From Cyclostephanos tholiformis (Eukaryota > Bacillariophyta > Thalassiosirophyceae > Thalassiosirales > Thalassiosiraceae): a stretch of 19,854 nucleotides of DNA. A program made the translations under genes and the position numbers. The stretch spans positions 1 through 19,854 of the forward strand of contig JALLPB010000313.1 in assembly GCA_036939975.1 (NCBI GenBank), read 5' to 3'. Position 1 is the first letter of the stretch, and each line of letters starts with the position of its first letter. Below are positions 1 to 8,367 of this stretch, piece by piece. Below the pieces are notes generated by a model. That model made no database searches. It had not been told where the DNA came from and saw only the letters and a list, made by a program, of their open reading frames with translations.

Positions 1-98
1 ATGATAGCATTAGAATGGCGATGTGGTTCTAGGTGAAGGGTGAAAACCTGCTGGTACGAGAAGTGAACTTTATAGCTTTTCGATCTACTGCTCTATTA
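1..98. other. Left flank of the transposon, no gene seen
   Basis: This is host sequence outside the left terminal repeat. I see no coding signal, and it is too short to interpret. The bases next to the repeat are TTA/TAA, the usual target-site type for PIF/Harbinger elements. The matching right-flank triplet is TCA or CAA, so no clean target duplication can be claimed. Confidence 0.5.
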
Positions 99-136
99 AG
101 GCTGAGATTGTATTCAGATACTCGGATAGCCGGGAA
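99..136 (+). repeat. Left terminal inverted repeat of the Harbinger element
   Basis: The 38-bp repeat begins AGGCTGAGATTG and ends GATAGCCGGGAA. It matches the reverse complement of 3936-3973 at 37 of 38 positions; the mismatch is A at 116. Its inner part, the GGATAGCCGGGAAG motif, recurs near the right end, which suggests it is a transposase-recognition core. Confidence 0.9.
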
Positions 137-623
137 GTTGCTTTTTCTTGCAGGGTTTCTTTTCTGCTTTCTTTGACTGATTGGATTTATTTCCAGGTCA
201 GAATATAATCACAGGTCCGGCCTTGTGGCCGATAGTTGGATATGCAGAGTCACAAGGAATTTCTTGGGCCACTCTCTGTAGATGCCTGCAGACGCACATA
301 GCATTGCTCTCACATCTCGCCGCATCCAGCCATTGCTCCTCCCTTGTATGCAACGCACACAAGGATGTTGACCTCCTGCTGGTGGCAGTTGAGGTGCCCG
401 TCGTTCCTTACCTACTTCACAGCAATGAGGACACAGCATTCACTCACCTGCTATCCCACGCACGGTTCGTGTTGGTACGCGTTTTCGCCCCGAGTTGCTG
501 CCGCTGGTTCCCGTCAAGACACGGACAATGATTTGGCTGAATCACAGCCTCTTTTTTCCCCCCACTGGCATTGCCACTCGCCCATCTTATCAATGTGATT
601 GACATCAGGTGATACTGTGCACA
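137..623. other. Left subterminal region of the transposon, no confident gene
   Basis: No reading frame here looks convincingly coding. The stretch at about 550-608 is pyrimidine-rich and ends in a CAG that could be a 3-prime splice site, so the partner gene may have an upstream exon here. I could not identify one. The region otherwise serves as left subterminal DNA and probably as the promoter of the plus-strand gene. Confidence 0.4.
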
Positions 624-2096
624 ATGATTGGTTTAGCACCGCTACCGTGCCAGAATGAAGGATGTGAGGTCCTTGTTTATCACATCTGTCAAGCCGCATG
701 GGAAAGTAGGGAGGGTCATGATGATGTTGTGGCATGCTATTGCCGTTGGCATCATCCGAATTACAACTATAGCTCTGCATTGGAGAAGGACGGCGTTGAG
801 AACGCGCAGGAAGTCATTGTGAGAGCCCGGATTGTGAATGTGGAGAGTCAGGTCACGACCAAAGGCGTTGGAGCCGTTGATAGTAGGTGAGGAGAGGACC
901 CCAGCAACCCTGCAATCCAAGGAGAATGATGATCCCGTGGGAGACATCGATCTTGATGCTGTTGCATTAGAAGAGCATTACTTTTCAGGGGATGAGGGAG
1001 GGGGAGATATCCAAGTCCGTGAGGATGATTATGGTATAACCGATTATACCGTGGGACAATTTGACATTCACGATCGTGTCAATCATTTCATGGGCGCTGT
1101 TCCTATATCGTTGCAGAATAGAGTTGCGGTTGAGGCGGCTTATATGGTTGAGGCTCTGANAATCATTTCATGGGCGCTGTTCCTATATCGTTGCAGAATA
1201 GAGTTGCGGTTGAGGCGGCTTATATGGTTGAGGCTCTGACAACCGTGAGGAGTATGCGTTCGATGCGGAAGACTGAAATCGCACCACTTGTTCACGATAA
1301 GTACAAATCGTTAATTCGTATGATTCCCTTGCAACGTTTCGCCGATGCCACCGTTCGCGTGAAAATGGTCGAAAAATACTTTAGGGCGAAGACCAATTCT
1401 CCTGAAGGTTTTTATACGAAGGCGTGCGATGTAATGAAAGGAGTTCGAGCACTAGCGACAGTTATAAAGGGAGTGGGGTCACCGTTACATCAAATTCCCA
1501 GCGGGAAGAGTCTTATGGACATGAAGATAGAATTCATTCTCAAAAAGTATTGTGCAGCCACGGGCACAGTTTATGTCCCGTCGAACAATGGCGAAGATCA
1601 ATTTGCGGAAATTCCGGATGGTTGGTGGATGCTTCACTCATCAACCAATTTATTGCTTGCTGTTCTCGTTCACAGATGTAATCCCGACATCACAGGAGAT
1701 CCTACGGAGGTTGCGCCGGGAGTGACGCGCCAGAGTATTCGCGCAGGCACTCGAGAGGACTTGGTTGAAAGGAGAGAACGAGACAGGATTGTAGAGAATC
1801 ATGGAAGTGAACGGCAACGTGTGGAATCGTCAATTATGAGTAGTAAGGCAGCGTTGATGGCACAAACGATAGATTCGGGTGCAATTGACCAGGTGAAGGA
1901 GCAACTGATGTTGCTCGCGCAGTTTAAGGATTCTTATATTCGTGTCCAGGATCGTGCTACGGGGGGGAAGGGCGAGGATGATTATGATCAGACTGCCCAT
2001 GACTTGCTTTCGGAATTGCCATTTTTGAAGAAGCGCCGACTTGATGGAAATTCGGACAATCTTTCGACATCTACTGCTGGACGGAAAAGTAATTAA
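624..2096 (+). CDS. Harbinger-element partner protein with Cys/His motif (split ORF)
   Basis: The frame from ATG 624 to 890 encodes a Cys/His-rich segment: C-x4-C (PCQNEGCEV), then YHICQAAWE and YCRWHHPNY, resembling a small zinc-binding domain. The coding signal then moves to the frame open from 838 to about 1159. An intron with donor GTGAGA at 819 and acceptor AG at 893-894 would join the two in phase, but a simple frameshift is equally possible. The second frame is broken at the N at 1160. Collapsing the flanking 79-bp duplication makes it continuous from 838 to 2096, giving 392 aa. The C-terminal part is charged and probably coiled coil (codons around 1740-1960), ending with KKRRLDG, a plausible nuclear localisation signal. 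By analogy with Harbinger second ORFs it may bind element ends or import the transposase. That role is inferred; I recognise no named family. Confidence 0.55.
1081..1239. other. Assembly join: 79-bp direct repeat around a single N
   Basis: Bases 1081-1159 are identical to 1161-1239, and the only ambiguous base of the window, N at 1160, lies between them. Such a pattern arises when two overlapping contig ends are placed side by side without merging. Removing one copy plus the N (80 bases) restores a single open frame from 838 to 2096. This is therefore more likely an artefact than a genuine tandem duplication. Confidence 0.9.
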
Positions 2097-2152
2097 ATGT
2101 TTTGCTACAAATAATCAAATATTTAGGGAAGTCTGTTGAGATTAATTATCTT

Positions 2153-3643
2153 CTATTTATTTTTCTCCCTCCAAACTTTTAAATGGTGAGCTAGTAGAGT
2201 TCGACGACGATCAAATTCCTGCTTAAGTTTACGTGTGTCTTCATTTCCTGGTACGGACTCACTCATCTCGGTCGGCCCTTCTAACCACATACCGTCATTT
2301 GCAAGATGTTGACCTCGATGCAGGCGAGATGCTGTATCATCTCGCACCATCTCACTCAACATCATATTATGTAACACAGCACACGTTCGAAAGATATCTC
2401 CACAGACCTTCATCTTTCTATGTTTAAAACCCCTATCAAGACAACCCCACCTCGATTTGAGAATGCCAAATACACATTCTACATCCTTTCTTACGCTCTC
2501 AATATTGGTCGAGAATAAATCCTCTAGTCTGGTACCACGTGACTCTGACCGCATGTACGGACAGATGGTACTTGGCCAGCATAAATATCCATTATCGCAT
2601 ATCAGGTACACACCAGTTTCCGTACAAACTTCTCCATCCTCAGCGTAATAGTTCCATTCTATTTCGCTGTACCATCCATTTCCAATTTCATGCACGTTGG
2701 GATCGAGCTTTACGATATGTTTATCATTTTGACTCCCGAACTGCGGACCAAATACTCCGAGAATCTTACGATCAATGTCAGTAATGCACTGAAAAGCAAG
2801 CGATGGATAGGACTCCTTACCCTTGGACCGATTAAAGTCACCGGCGGGACAGTTAGCCCAACGTACGTGCACAACATCAACAGAACCGACGGCACCAGGA
2901 AGACCAACCTCTTCGTAATGCTCCATCACCTGAAATAAATCTGCTGGGGTTCGAGGCAGGTGGATGAACTCATCCGATAGGCCAGCCATCTTCTCCACAA
3001 ACAGCAAGAAGAAGTTACTGTGTTCCGTTGCGCAAATTTGTGTAACAGTATGCATCTGGCGGAAGCTACGAACCGAGCCTCCAATCATTGCGAGCGCGCC
3101 CATCACGAGAAGTTCTGACTTAATCTGAAGGCGATCCAAACTACGACAGTGCTGTGACAAACCAATCCAACCCTCCGAAATGAAGCGGTCCGCAATCTCC
3201 ACAACCTTATACAGCGGCACGCGAAACCATACACGAAACGTACTAAGTGGCTTCAATGACAAGTGCTCAGTCATTTCACGCACCGTTACATTACGTCCGC
3301 TAGGTGAGCGAACGAGCTTGTCCGACAGAAACTGACAGTAGTAAGTGGATTCCTCATACTTGCCAATGCTATAATGATAGCGCTTTGGAGCATGACCCTT
3401 ATTCCTTTTGAAGGAAACCTCATCAGCTGAGTTCTCCTCGTCAGGATCAACATCGGCGTCGATATTCCGTGGTCCGGGGGACATCGGATCAAAATGCTCA
3501 AGCTGAGAGAACGTCATCTGCCGTAGATTGCGGAACTCCTCTACTTCGGGGTCGGTCATCTCTAAAGAAATGCGCTCGGCAACAGCCGATCGCAGTTCTG
3601 GGTAGCGAATGAATCTACCATTGGCATCGAATATGCTATCCAT
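2153..3643 (-). CDS. PIF/Harbinger DDE transposase (plant-transposon type)
   Basis: This 496-aa protein is the element's predicted DNA-cutting and strand-transfer enzyme, acting in the nucleus on the terminal repeats. The DDE catalytic triad is intact: D256 in GSVDVVHV, D350 in LICDNGYL, and E389 in the VECVFGILKSRW motif typical of Harbinger nucleases. Between them, NCPAGDFNRSKGKESYPSL and FGSQNDKHI resemble the plant-transposon protein family (PF04827). The N-terminal 100 residues are acidic and unrecognised; residues 130-215 probably form the helical DNA-binding part. I chose the ATG at 3643 because it has a strong context (ACCATGG) and precedes the conserved protein. The frame stays open upstream to 3841, but that extension only translates the palindromic repeats of the element end. 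There are no internal stops, so it may be active. Confidence 0.87.
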   Translation of the reverse strand: MDSIFDANGRFIRYPELRSAVAERISLEMTDPEVEEFRNLRQMTFSQLEHFDPMSPGPRNIDADVDPDEENSADEVSFKRNKGHAPKRYHYSIGKYEESTYYCQFLSDKLVRSPSGRNVTVREMTEHLSLKPLSTFRVWFRVPLYKVVEIADRFISEGWIGLSQHCRSLDRLQIKSELLVMGALAMIGGSVRSFRQMHTVTQICATEHSNFFLLFVEKMAGLSDEFIHLPRTPADLFQVMEHYEEVGLPGAVGSVDVVHVRWANCPAGDFNRSKGKESYPSLAFQCITDIDRKILGVFGPQFGSQNDKHIVKLDPNVHEIGNGWYSEIEWNYYAEDGEVCTETGVYLICDNGYLCWPSTICPYMRSESRGTRLEDLFSTNIESVRKDVECVFGILKSRWGCLDRGFKHRKMKVCGDIFRTCAVLHNMMLSEMVRDDTASRLHRGQHLANDGMWLEGPTEMSESVPGNEDTRKLKQEFDRRRTLLAHHLKVWREKNK

Positions 3644-3691
3644 GGTATGTTGCTTGCCCCGTATTCCTGACAGAAAAAATGGGAAATTTAA

Positions 3692-3781
3692 CTTCCCGGC
3701 TATCCGGACGGCACTTCCCGGCCGCTCGGGAAGTGGGCACTTCCCGGCCGCTCGGGAAGTGCCCTCCGGATAGCCGGGAAG
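3692..3781. repeat. Nested palindrome cluster of transposon-end motifs
   Basis: The outer arms 3692-3708 (CTTCCCGGCTATCCGGA) and 3765-3781 are perfect inverted copies and match the inner part of the terminal repeats. Inside them lie two direct copies (3711-3735 and 3737-3761) of a 25-bp unit that is itself a palindrome, CACTTCCCG and CGGGAAGTG around GCCGCT. Partial copies of GGGAAGT also occur at about 3888-3910. The cluster lies just upstream of the transposase start, so it could be both a transposase-binding array and part of the transposase promoter. Function is inferred. Confidence 0.85.
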
Positions 3782-3935
3782 ATTCTTTCCGATTTTTTTT
3801 TTGTTCAGGCAACTTTTTTGAATTTTTTGACATGTTCCCAACTAGTATCCAGACCTAAAACAATCACGTTTTGGGGAAAGGATAAGCGGGAAGTGAAGCC
3901 GGAGGGAAGTTTCAATCGTGGATTCTCAACAAAAA

Positions 3936-3973
3936 TTCCCGGCTATCCGAGTATCCGAATACAATCTCAGCCT
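3936..3973 (-). repeat. Right terminal inverted repeat of the Harbinger element
   Basis: This is the reverse complement of 99-136 with one mismatch. It starts TTCCCGGCTATCCGAG on the plus strand and ends CTCAGCCT. The flanking CAACGG does not provide a clear copy of the left flank. Confidence 0.9.
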
Positions 3974-4106
3974 CAACGGTAGGTAGGTAAAGTGGCTACC
4001 ATATTTATGCCACAACATACAGTCACGTCTGTTTTCTACGACAGCTTCGTTCCAGCTGTGGTCGTCCAGGAGGTCCACTGAATTACAAGTTAATAAATAT
4101 TCAGCC

Positions 4107-4986
4107 ATGGGAAAAGGGCGCGTTCGTGTCAAGCAAATAGGCAGCGGCGGGCCAAAGATGCCAATCAATCCACTCGCGGATCTCGCCGTCCTTCCCGATG
4201 AAATGATCCACCTCCCACCTAAGGCCGATACTAATGCCGGATTCATGATATGGCCCATGGGTGAGTGAGTGAGACCGGTCGACTCTTCTTTCCCCCCTAG
4301 TCACTTTTCAGTATGCGTGGACGGTGACCCGATTATGTGCCCCCCTTATTATAAGAATAATTGATCTCATCACACGTCCTTTGTTCTGAACAACTCCTTC
4401 GTCGGTAGGCGAAACTTTCACGATGAAATTTAAGACATTCAGCGCTGTTTATCCCAATTATCTCGACTCTGACAAAACGGTAAAGCTCGGCCGTCGGATT
4501 GCCGCCAAGGATGCCGTACCGGGACCAACCATGCAGGATATTCACGAGGCTCTGGTGAGATTGAATGTACGACACGTCATTCAACCCCATAAGGGGTATT
4601 CACGGGATGCTTCCAGTCGATGGGACAACCCGGGTCGTGTTTTGGTGGATTTGGAAGGAGCGACCAAGAACGGGGTATTGGACATGTCCCCCGATGGAGC
4701 GTATGATATGGACGACTCCATTCCAGATATGGTTGACGAAGAAACATATGATAGTCAGAACAAAGGAAGGTGCGAAGGGAGGGGCAAGAAGCAATTGCTT
4801 AGAAAATTGGCGCTAGTTATATCTGGCCTTCCCAACAGACAGAAGAGGTTAGAGGGGAAGATGAAGCTCTTGGAAGAAGAGAAGCTAAAAGCATCCGAAG
4901 AGAGAAAAAATATTGGCAGTAAAGCTGGCACAGCGATGAGTGGGGCAGGTGGCAATCGAAAAAAGAAGGGAAAGAAGAAGCAATAG
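4107..4986 (+). CDS. SRP19: Signal recognition particle 19 kDa subunit (SRP19)
   Basis: SRP19 binds 7SL RNA and promotes loading of SRP54 in the particle that targets secretory proteins to the ER. The SRP19 fold is clear: residues 59-81 contain VYPNYLDSDKTVKLGRR, followed by PTMQDIHEAL and WDNPGRVLVDL (123-133), the RNA-binding core. My model has two exons, 4107-4260 and 4409-4986. Donor GTGAGT at 4261 and acceptor TAG at 4406-4408 rebuild a glycine codon in phase, giving 243 aa. The start has good context (GCCATGG). Exon 1 adds about 55 residues not found in animal SRP19, and the last 70 residues are Lys/Arg/Glu-rich, as in other SRP19 tails but longer. A shorter 187-aa product starting at 4423 is possible if exon 1 is untranslated. 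The gene converges on RPS9 and has a transposon just upstream. Confidence 0.87.
4261..4408 (+). other. Intron of SRP19
   Basis: GTGAGT donor, pyrimidine-rich tail and TAG acceptor, 148 nt, phase 1. A second acceptor-like site, TTTTCAG ending at 4311, would lead to a stop after about 17 codons, so the distal site is preferred. Confidence 0.65.
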
Positions 4987-5423
4987 AGAGTAGGTAAATC
5001 ATTGGTTTAATGGATGTTCTCGCCACGGAAATCATGTGGCAGACTCAAGTCTTAATCTATGTTAGCTCATTATCAACCAACCCTGCACTTACACCCTCAT
5101 CTCCTCCTCCCCCCAAACTTCTGCAATTTTCATCCGCTAGAGTTGACGCAATGAAGCAAATACTGTATTTTTTAAATCCGTGATGGCATAAAGCGTAGTA
5201 ATAGTCATCAAGCCTGTATTGTACGGTCAACAACTGGCCTCCAGACATTCCTGTATGCCCCATATTATCTGATTCTGCATCCTGTTTATTATGTATCACT
5301 ATTCAATTAGTCATGACAAGGTGCGAACTGTGTGCGAGAGACATACTTAGACAAGAAAAAATAAAAAAAGGCAAATGCTTAATGATCTATTATGCGATAT
5401 TATTTTTACATGTGTTTATACGT
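4987..5423. other. Convergent 3-prime region between SRP19 and RPS9
   Basis: Both flanking genes end here, so the interval should hold their 3-prime untranslated regions and polyadenylation signals. It includes AT-rich stretches around 5155-5180 and 5350-5410. I see no further gene or RNA. Confidence 0.5.
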
Positions 5424-5996
5424 CTACTCGTCGTCGTTGCCAGCGGCGGCCCTCGCCGCAGCACGCTTCTTGGCTACGCGCCCCGGCGCGCCCTGCCCGT
5501 AGGGCGAGTTCGCGGAGATGTCGATGTGCTTCTCCGAGCTGGTGCGCACGTTGAAGCTCGGGACGTTGACAAGCTGCCCCCCCACGCTGATGTGACGTTG
5601 GCGGATGAGGACGCGGGCGTGGTGAATACTCTTAGCGAGGCCCTGCTTGAAAACCTTGGTCTGGAGACGGCGCTCGAGGAGTTTCTGGGTGGTGAGCTGC
5701 AGCACGAAGTCAAGCTCGAGTTCGTCCTCGGCGAGGAGCCCATATCGGTTCATGCGACGGAGGAGGGCGGCTCCCTCGAAGATGCGCTTGGGGTCCTTGG
5801 GATCGAGGGTGAGGAGGGTGCGGGCTGCCTTGCGGAGCTTCGCGAGCGCATACTGGACGCGCCAGATCTCGCGCTTGCACCGGAGGCCGTACTCGCCCAC
5901 AAGCTTGAGCTCCGCGTCGAGGCGCTCCTTCTCGAAGGGACGGCGGGGGGTCTTGTAGGTCTTCCTGTAGTTCCGGTGTTGGGCGTTCGTTGGCAT
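5424..5996 (-). CDS. RPS9: 40S ribosomal protein S9 (uS4)
   Basis: This 190-aa protein is the eukaryotic uS4, a primary binder of 18S rRNA in the body of the small subunit, important for early assembly and decoding accuracy. The full-length family pattern is present: [20 protein letters not shown] at the N-terminus, [36 protein letters not shown], and the S4 RNA-binding segment (about 107-170) with [17 protein letters not shown] and [10 protein letters not shown]. It ends in a basic stretch and an acidic NDDE. The length is close to animal and plant S9 (about 190-200 aa). It is a single exon with strongly biased, GC-rich codons, as expected for a highly expressed gene. The ATG at 5996 starts the conserved protein exactly. 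Confidence 0.97.
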   Translation of the reverse strand: MPTNAQHRNYRKTYKTPRRPFEKERLDAELKLVGEYGLRCKREIWRVQYALAKLRKAARTLLTLDPKDPKRIFEGAALLRRMNRYGLLAEDELELDFVLQLTTQKLLERRLQTKVFKQGLAKSIHHARVLIRQRHISVGGQLVNVPSFNVRTSSEKHIDISANSPYGQGAPGRVAKKRAAARAAAGNDDE

Positions 5997-6480
5997 GGTC
6001 TAAGTTCTATTAGGCTTTATCCGATGGGATGGTGGTGATATTTGGCTCGAATCGATGTGTTAGATAGCAGGGAGGGGGAGGGGGTGTACTGCGTATTAAG
6101 GAAGCATGCGGAAATGGCCCCCGTGTGTTAGTTGTGCTCAACCCCGCGCTATGATTCGAGTGGCTTTTACCGGTTACTACTCTGTCCTCCCCGCAGAAAA
6201 TACTGATTCCAACGAAGAATTAGCCGTATAGACAAAACTGGCTAAAAGGAAGGAAGGGGAAGAAAAAAGAGGAGGCAAACACTTCTTGAGAGAGTAAGGT
6301 ATGGTAATACGTACATAGTATCGTTTTCCACATTCTGGCGGGAACCAAAAACTACTTCCCTATCACATAGACAAACAACACACAAACTCCACCACCATGG
6401 TGGAGACGTTCCCACCTCCAGTGGTGTGGATTCATTATATCCATACCACAAAACACAAGGAATGCGCAGACAAGGGGTTT
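5997..6480. other. Upstream region of RPS9
   Basis: This should contain the RPS9 promoter and 5-prime leader, read leftward. Purine-rich runs are visible at 6069-6085 and 6247-6275. I see no canonical TATA box at a convincing distance and no second gene. Confidence 0.4.
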
Positions 6481-7061
6481 ATTGAGGTCCCCACAGAAGT
6501 GATTCGTTAGATTCGTAAAATTACAGAATTACAGAAGATATGAATCTATTTTTGTTGACCTCAATTTTGTGAAAAATCCCAGGCCCACTGGCGACAATTG
6601 TGGTCGGTGATACTATACACTTAGACTAAAAACATACTAACAAATAGCTCTATGTATTGGTTTTAATTTAAATCCACTATAACTATGTTATAATCTCCCG
6701 ATTTTGGCTTCCAATTTCTGGGAGCGGCGGATTTCGGAGTTCCGATTCTGATCTTGGAATTCCAACAATTCCGGTCAGAAAACTTTTGGAAAATCTCACT
6801 GGATAGAAATTAAGAAATTGGAATTCTAATGGAATTCCTTAATTTTTCTAAGTAGGAACAGTACACTACACGGGAGATCGGAAACGGATTTTTAGCTATT
6901 TCTAAGTGGTTGGAACATATTCCATATTCCAATGACGTTATTTGCTTTTCTTCCAATAGGATAAAAAATAAAATAAAAAATAAAAAAAAGGTCCAGAACC
7001 ATGTTATCTACATTTATGGTCTAACAAAAAAATGAGGACGAAATAATACTCCTCTTTTGAT

Positions 7062-7410
7062 GGCCATTTTGACGGCCATGGCAATGCTTTGGTGCAACAC
7101 CAAGCCTATCACCAGTTATAGCAGACATCAGATCCAGGGCTTCACTTGAAGCCACTGGATTCTGCCATCAGGCAATCATTCACTCCATATTGTCCTGGTA
7201 GATGCCATACTCACTGATTTTGGGATCAAACATCGTACCGCCATTGCTGGCCATTTAAATGGCAGTGGCAACATGCCTATGCAGCACCAAAGGCATCAAC
7301 CAACAGAGGTGGTTTGGAGCTTTGCTGGAAGCCACTCAACATGATTGGGCAATAATTCACTCCATATTGGCCAGTGGACACCATGGTAATCAATCTTGGC
7401 ATTAAAAAAT
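7062..7410. repeat. Degenerate tandem duplication, two units of about 180 bp
   Basis: The two halves share ordered blocks: GGCCATTT (7062 and 7249), GCACCAA or ACACCAA, GAAGCCACT (7148 and 7328), CACTCCATATTG (7181 and 7358) and GATTTTGG/CAATCTTGG. The offsets shrink from 187 to 177, so small indels have accumulated. The copies are clearly diverged, so the duplication is old. No coding potential is evident. Confidence 0.7.
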
Positions 7411-7648
7411 GTGTCCTGAATTGTGATAGCATAGGAAATCAAGAGGGCTCAAAATTCCAACGAAAAGGTAGATTTTTGAAGTCCTCTTGCTGAGAGGGTA
7501 TCAAAATTTGAAGAATCCAGGAGCCCCTACTGAGGAATGTAGTACGTTTTGCAATATCCTCTCAACCAAGATTTGGAAAAATTCCAAGAAAAACTAAGAA
7601 TTCCTGCCTAATTTGGTAGGAAAAATTAGAATTTTGCGGACTGGCTAT

Positions 7649-7712
7649 TGACAGCAGAGAAATTCTCATGTTAAAATAACATGTTGACTGTTTTCATTCC
7701 CTCTGCTGTTGA
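7649..7712. repeat. Imperfect cruciform
   Basis: A perfect 7-bp stem CATGTTA/TAACATG with an AAA loop (7667-7683) sits inside a second pair of arms, ACAGCAGAG at 7651-7659 and CTCTGCTGT at 7701-7709. The arms are unequally spaced from the centre. Confidence 0.55.
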
Positions 7713-7749
7713 TTTCAATCACCATTATCAGGACTTCCAATTATGAAAG

Positions 7750-7889
7750 TTGCAAACACAAATGAGCATTGCAAACGCACATGAAAATTGCAAACGTCCA
7801 CCTAGGAACAATAAAATGAAACATGAAATTTGCAAATGTAAAAATTGCAAACATATAAGAAATTGCAAAGGCATTTGAGAATCGCAAAG
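7750..7889. repeat. Short-period array of TTGCAAA units
   Basis: Seven occurrences of a (A/T)T(T/C)GCAAA core, mostly spaced 15 to 19 bp apart, begin near 7750, 7768, 7787, 7829, 7844, 7862 and 7880. The array is interrupted once at about 7796-7828. Linkers are A-rich and often include ATGA or CATGA. Confidence 0.7.
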
Positions 7890-8367
7890 GGAACATTAAT
7901 GTCCCATTATGTTTGCATGATTCGTGACTCAAATTTTGTAACTTAAGACTTAAAATGTTACAATTCTGGTAGTCTCATTCTATTATCTCTAAAAAGAGAG
8001 AGAATGAGAGAGCTGGCCTGAGCTGATGATGCTCTCACAGTTATTAAATGATAAAAATCAAACATCACTCTCTCCCGGAGCATTGAATTCATTGGTGTGG
8101 TCTACAAAAGTATACTGCAAAATTGCATCAATATTCCCCAGAATGCCAACGCAAGAGTATCCCTGGAAACCTTTTCTACCATGTTATAATTATTCAAACT
8201 AAATCTCGTATTGATATGTTTATTTTATTTTCGTAAGTTAAAGCGATGTTCGAGTATGCATGCAGTGCATCCAACAAACAGGCTTGGTTTAATTTGACTT
8301 TATACCTGCTAAATGTTGACAACAGTAGTGTCTCTTCTTCAATTAATTTCGAACTATCATTCCTGAT

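Larger units (their letters stand above)
99..3973. mobile_element. PIF/Harbinger-type DNA transposon, nearly complete
   Basis: The element is bounded by 38-bp terminal inverted repeats (99-136 and 3936-3973) that differ at one position. It carries a minus-strand DDE transposase (2153-3643) and a convergent plus-strand partner ORF (about 624-2096). This two-gene layout, a transposase plus a DNA-binding or nuclear-import partner, is typical of PIF/Harbinger transposons. The apparent length of about 3.9 kb includes an 80-bp assembly artefact around 1160. The two stop codons lie 56 bp apart, so the genes meet tail to tail. The near-identical ends and the uninterrupted 496-aa transposase suggest a recent insertion. 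A precise target-site duplication is not visible: TAA on the left, TCA on the right if the ends are placed one base inward. The right end sits about 130 bp from the SRP19 start codon. Confidence 0.88.
6481..8367. other. AT-rich gene-free interval with degenerate repeats
   Basis: No frame of useful length looks coding here. The DNA is visibly AT-rich (my hand count gives 37 G or C in 120 bases at 7741-7860). It contains an A-rich run (6961-6988), a degenerate two-copy duplication (7062-7410), a cruciform (7649-7712) and a TTGCAAA array (7750-7889). The rightmost part is the 3-prime flank of the ubiquitin protease gene. It may be a decayed transposable element; no terminal repeats or transposase remnants were found. 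Confidence 0.55.

Noticed and set aside
181..598. Two overlapping plus-strand open frames and a minus-strand frame with CPHC and CVRC near the left end of the transposon
   Set aside because: The frames lack ATG starts in good context or have no coherent domain. Cys pairs alone are not enough, and the region looks like subterminal DNA with a possible splice acceptor.
3644..3841. N-terminal extension of the transposase frame by 66 residues
   Set aside because: The extension only translates the palindromic end repeats, and the ATG at 3643 has a much better context.
3926..4258. Minus-strand open frame of 110 codons overlapping SRP19 exon 1
   Set aside because: It is antisense to a phase-consistent exon and partly reads the transposon end.
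5155..5280. Possible C/D-box snoRNA-like boxes between SRP19 and RPS9
   Set aside because: The TGATG and CTGA-like words lack the correct spacing and a terminal stem.
5313..6038. Plus-strand open frame of 241 codons antisense to RPS9
   Set aside because: It is a shadow of the highly biased RPS9 codons on the other strand.
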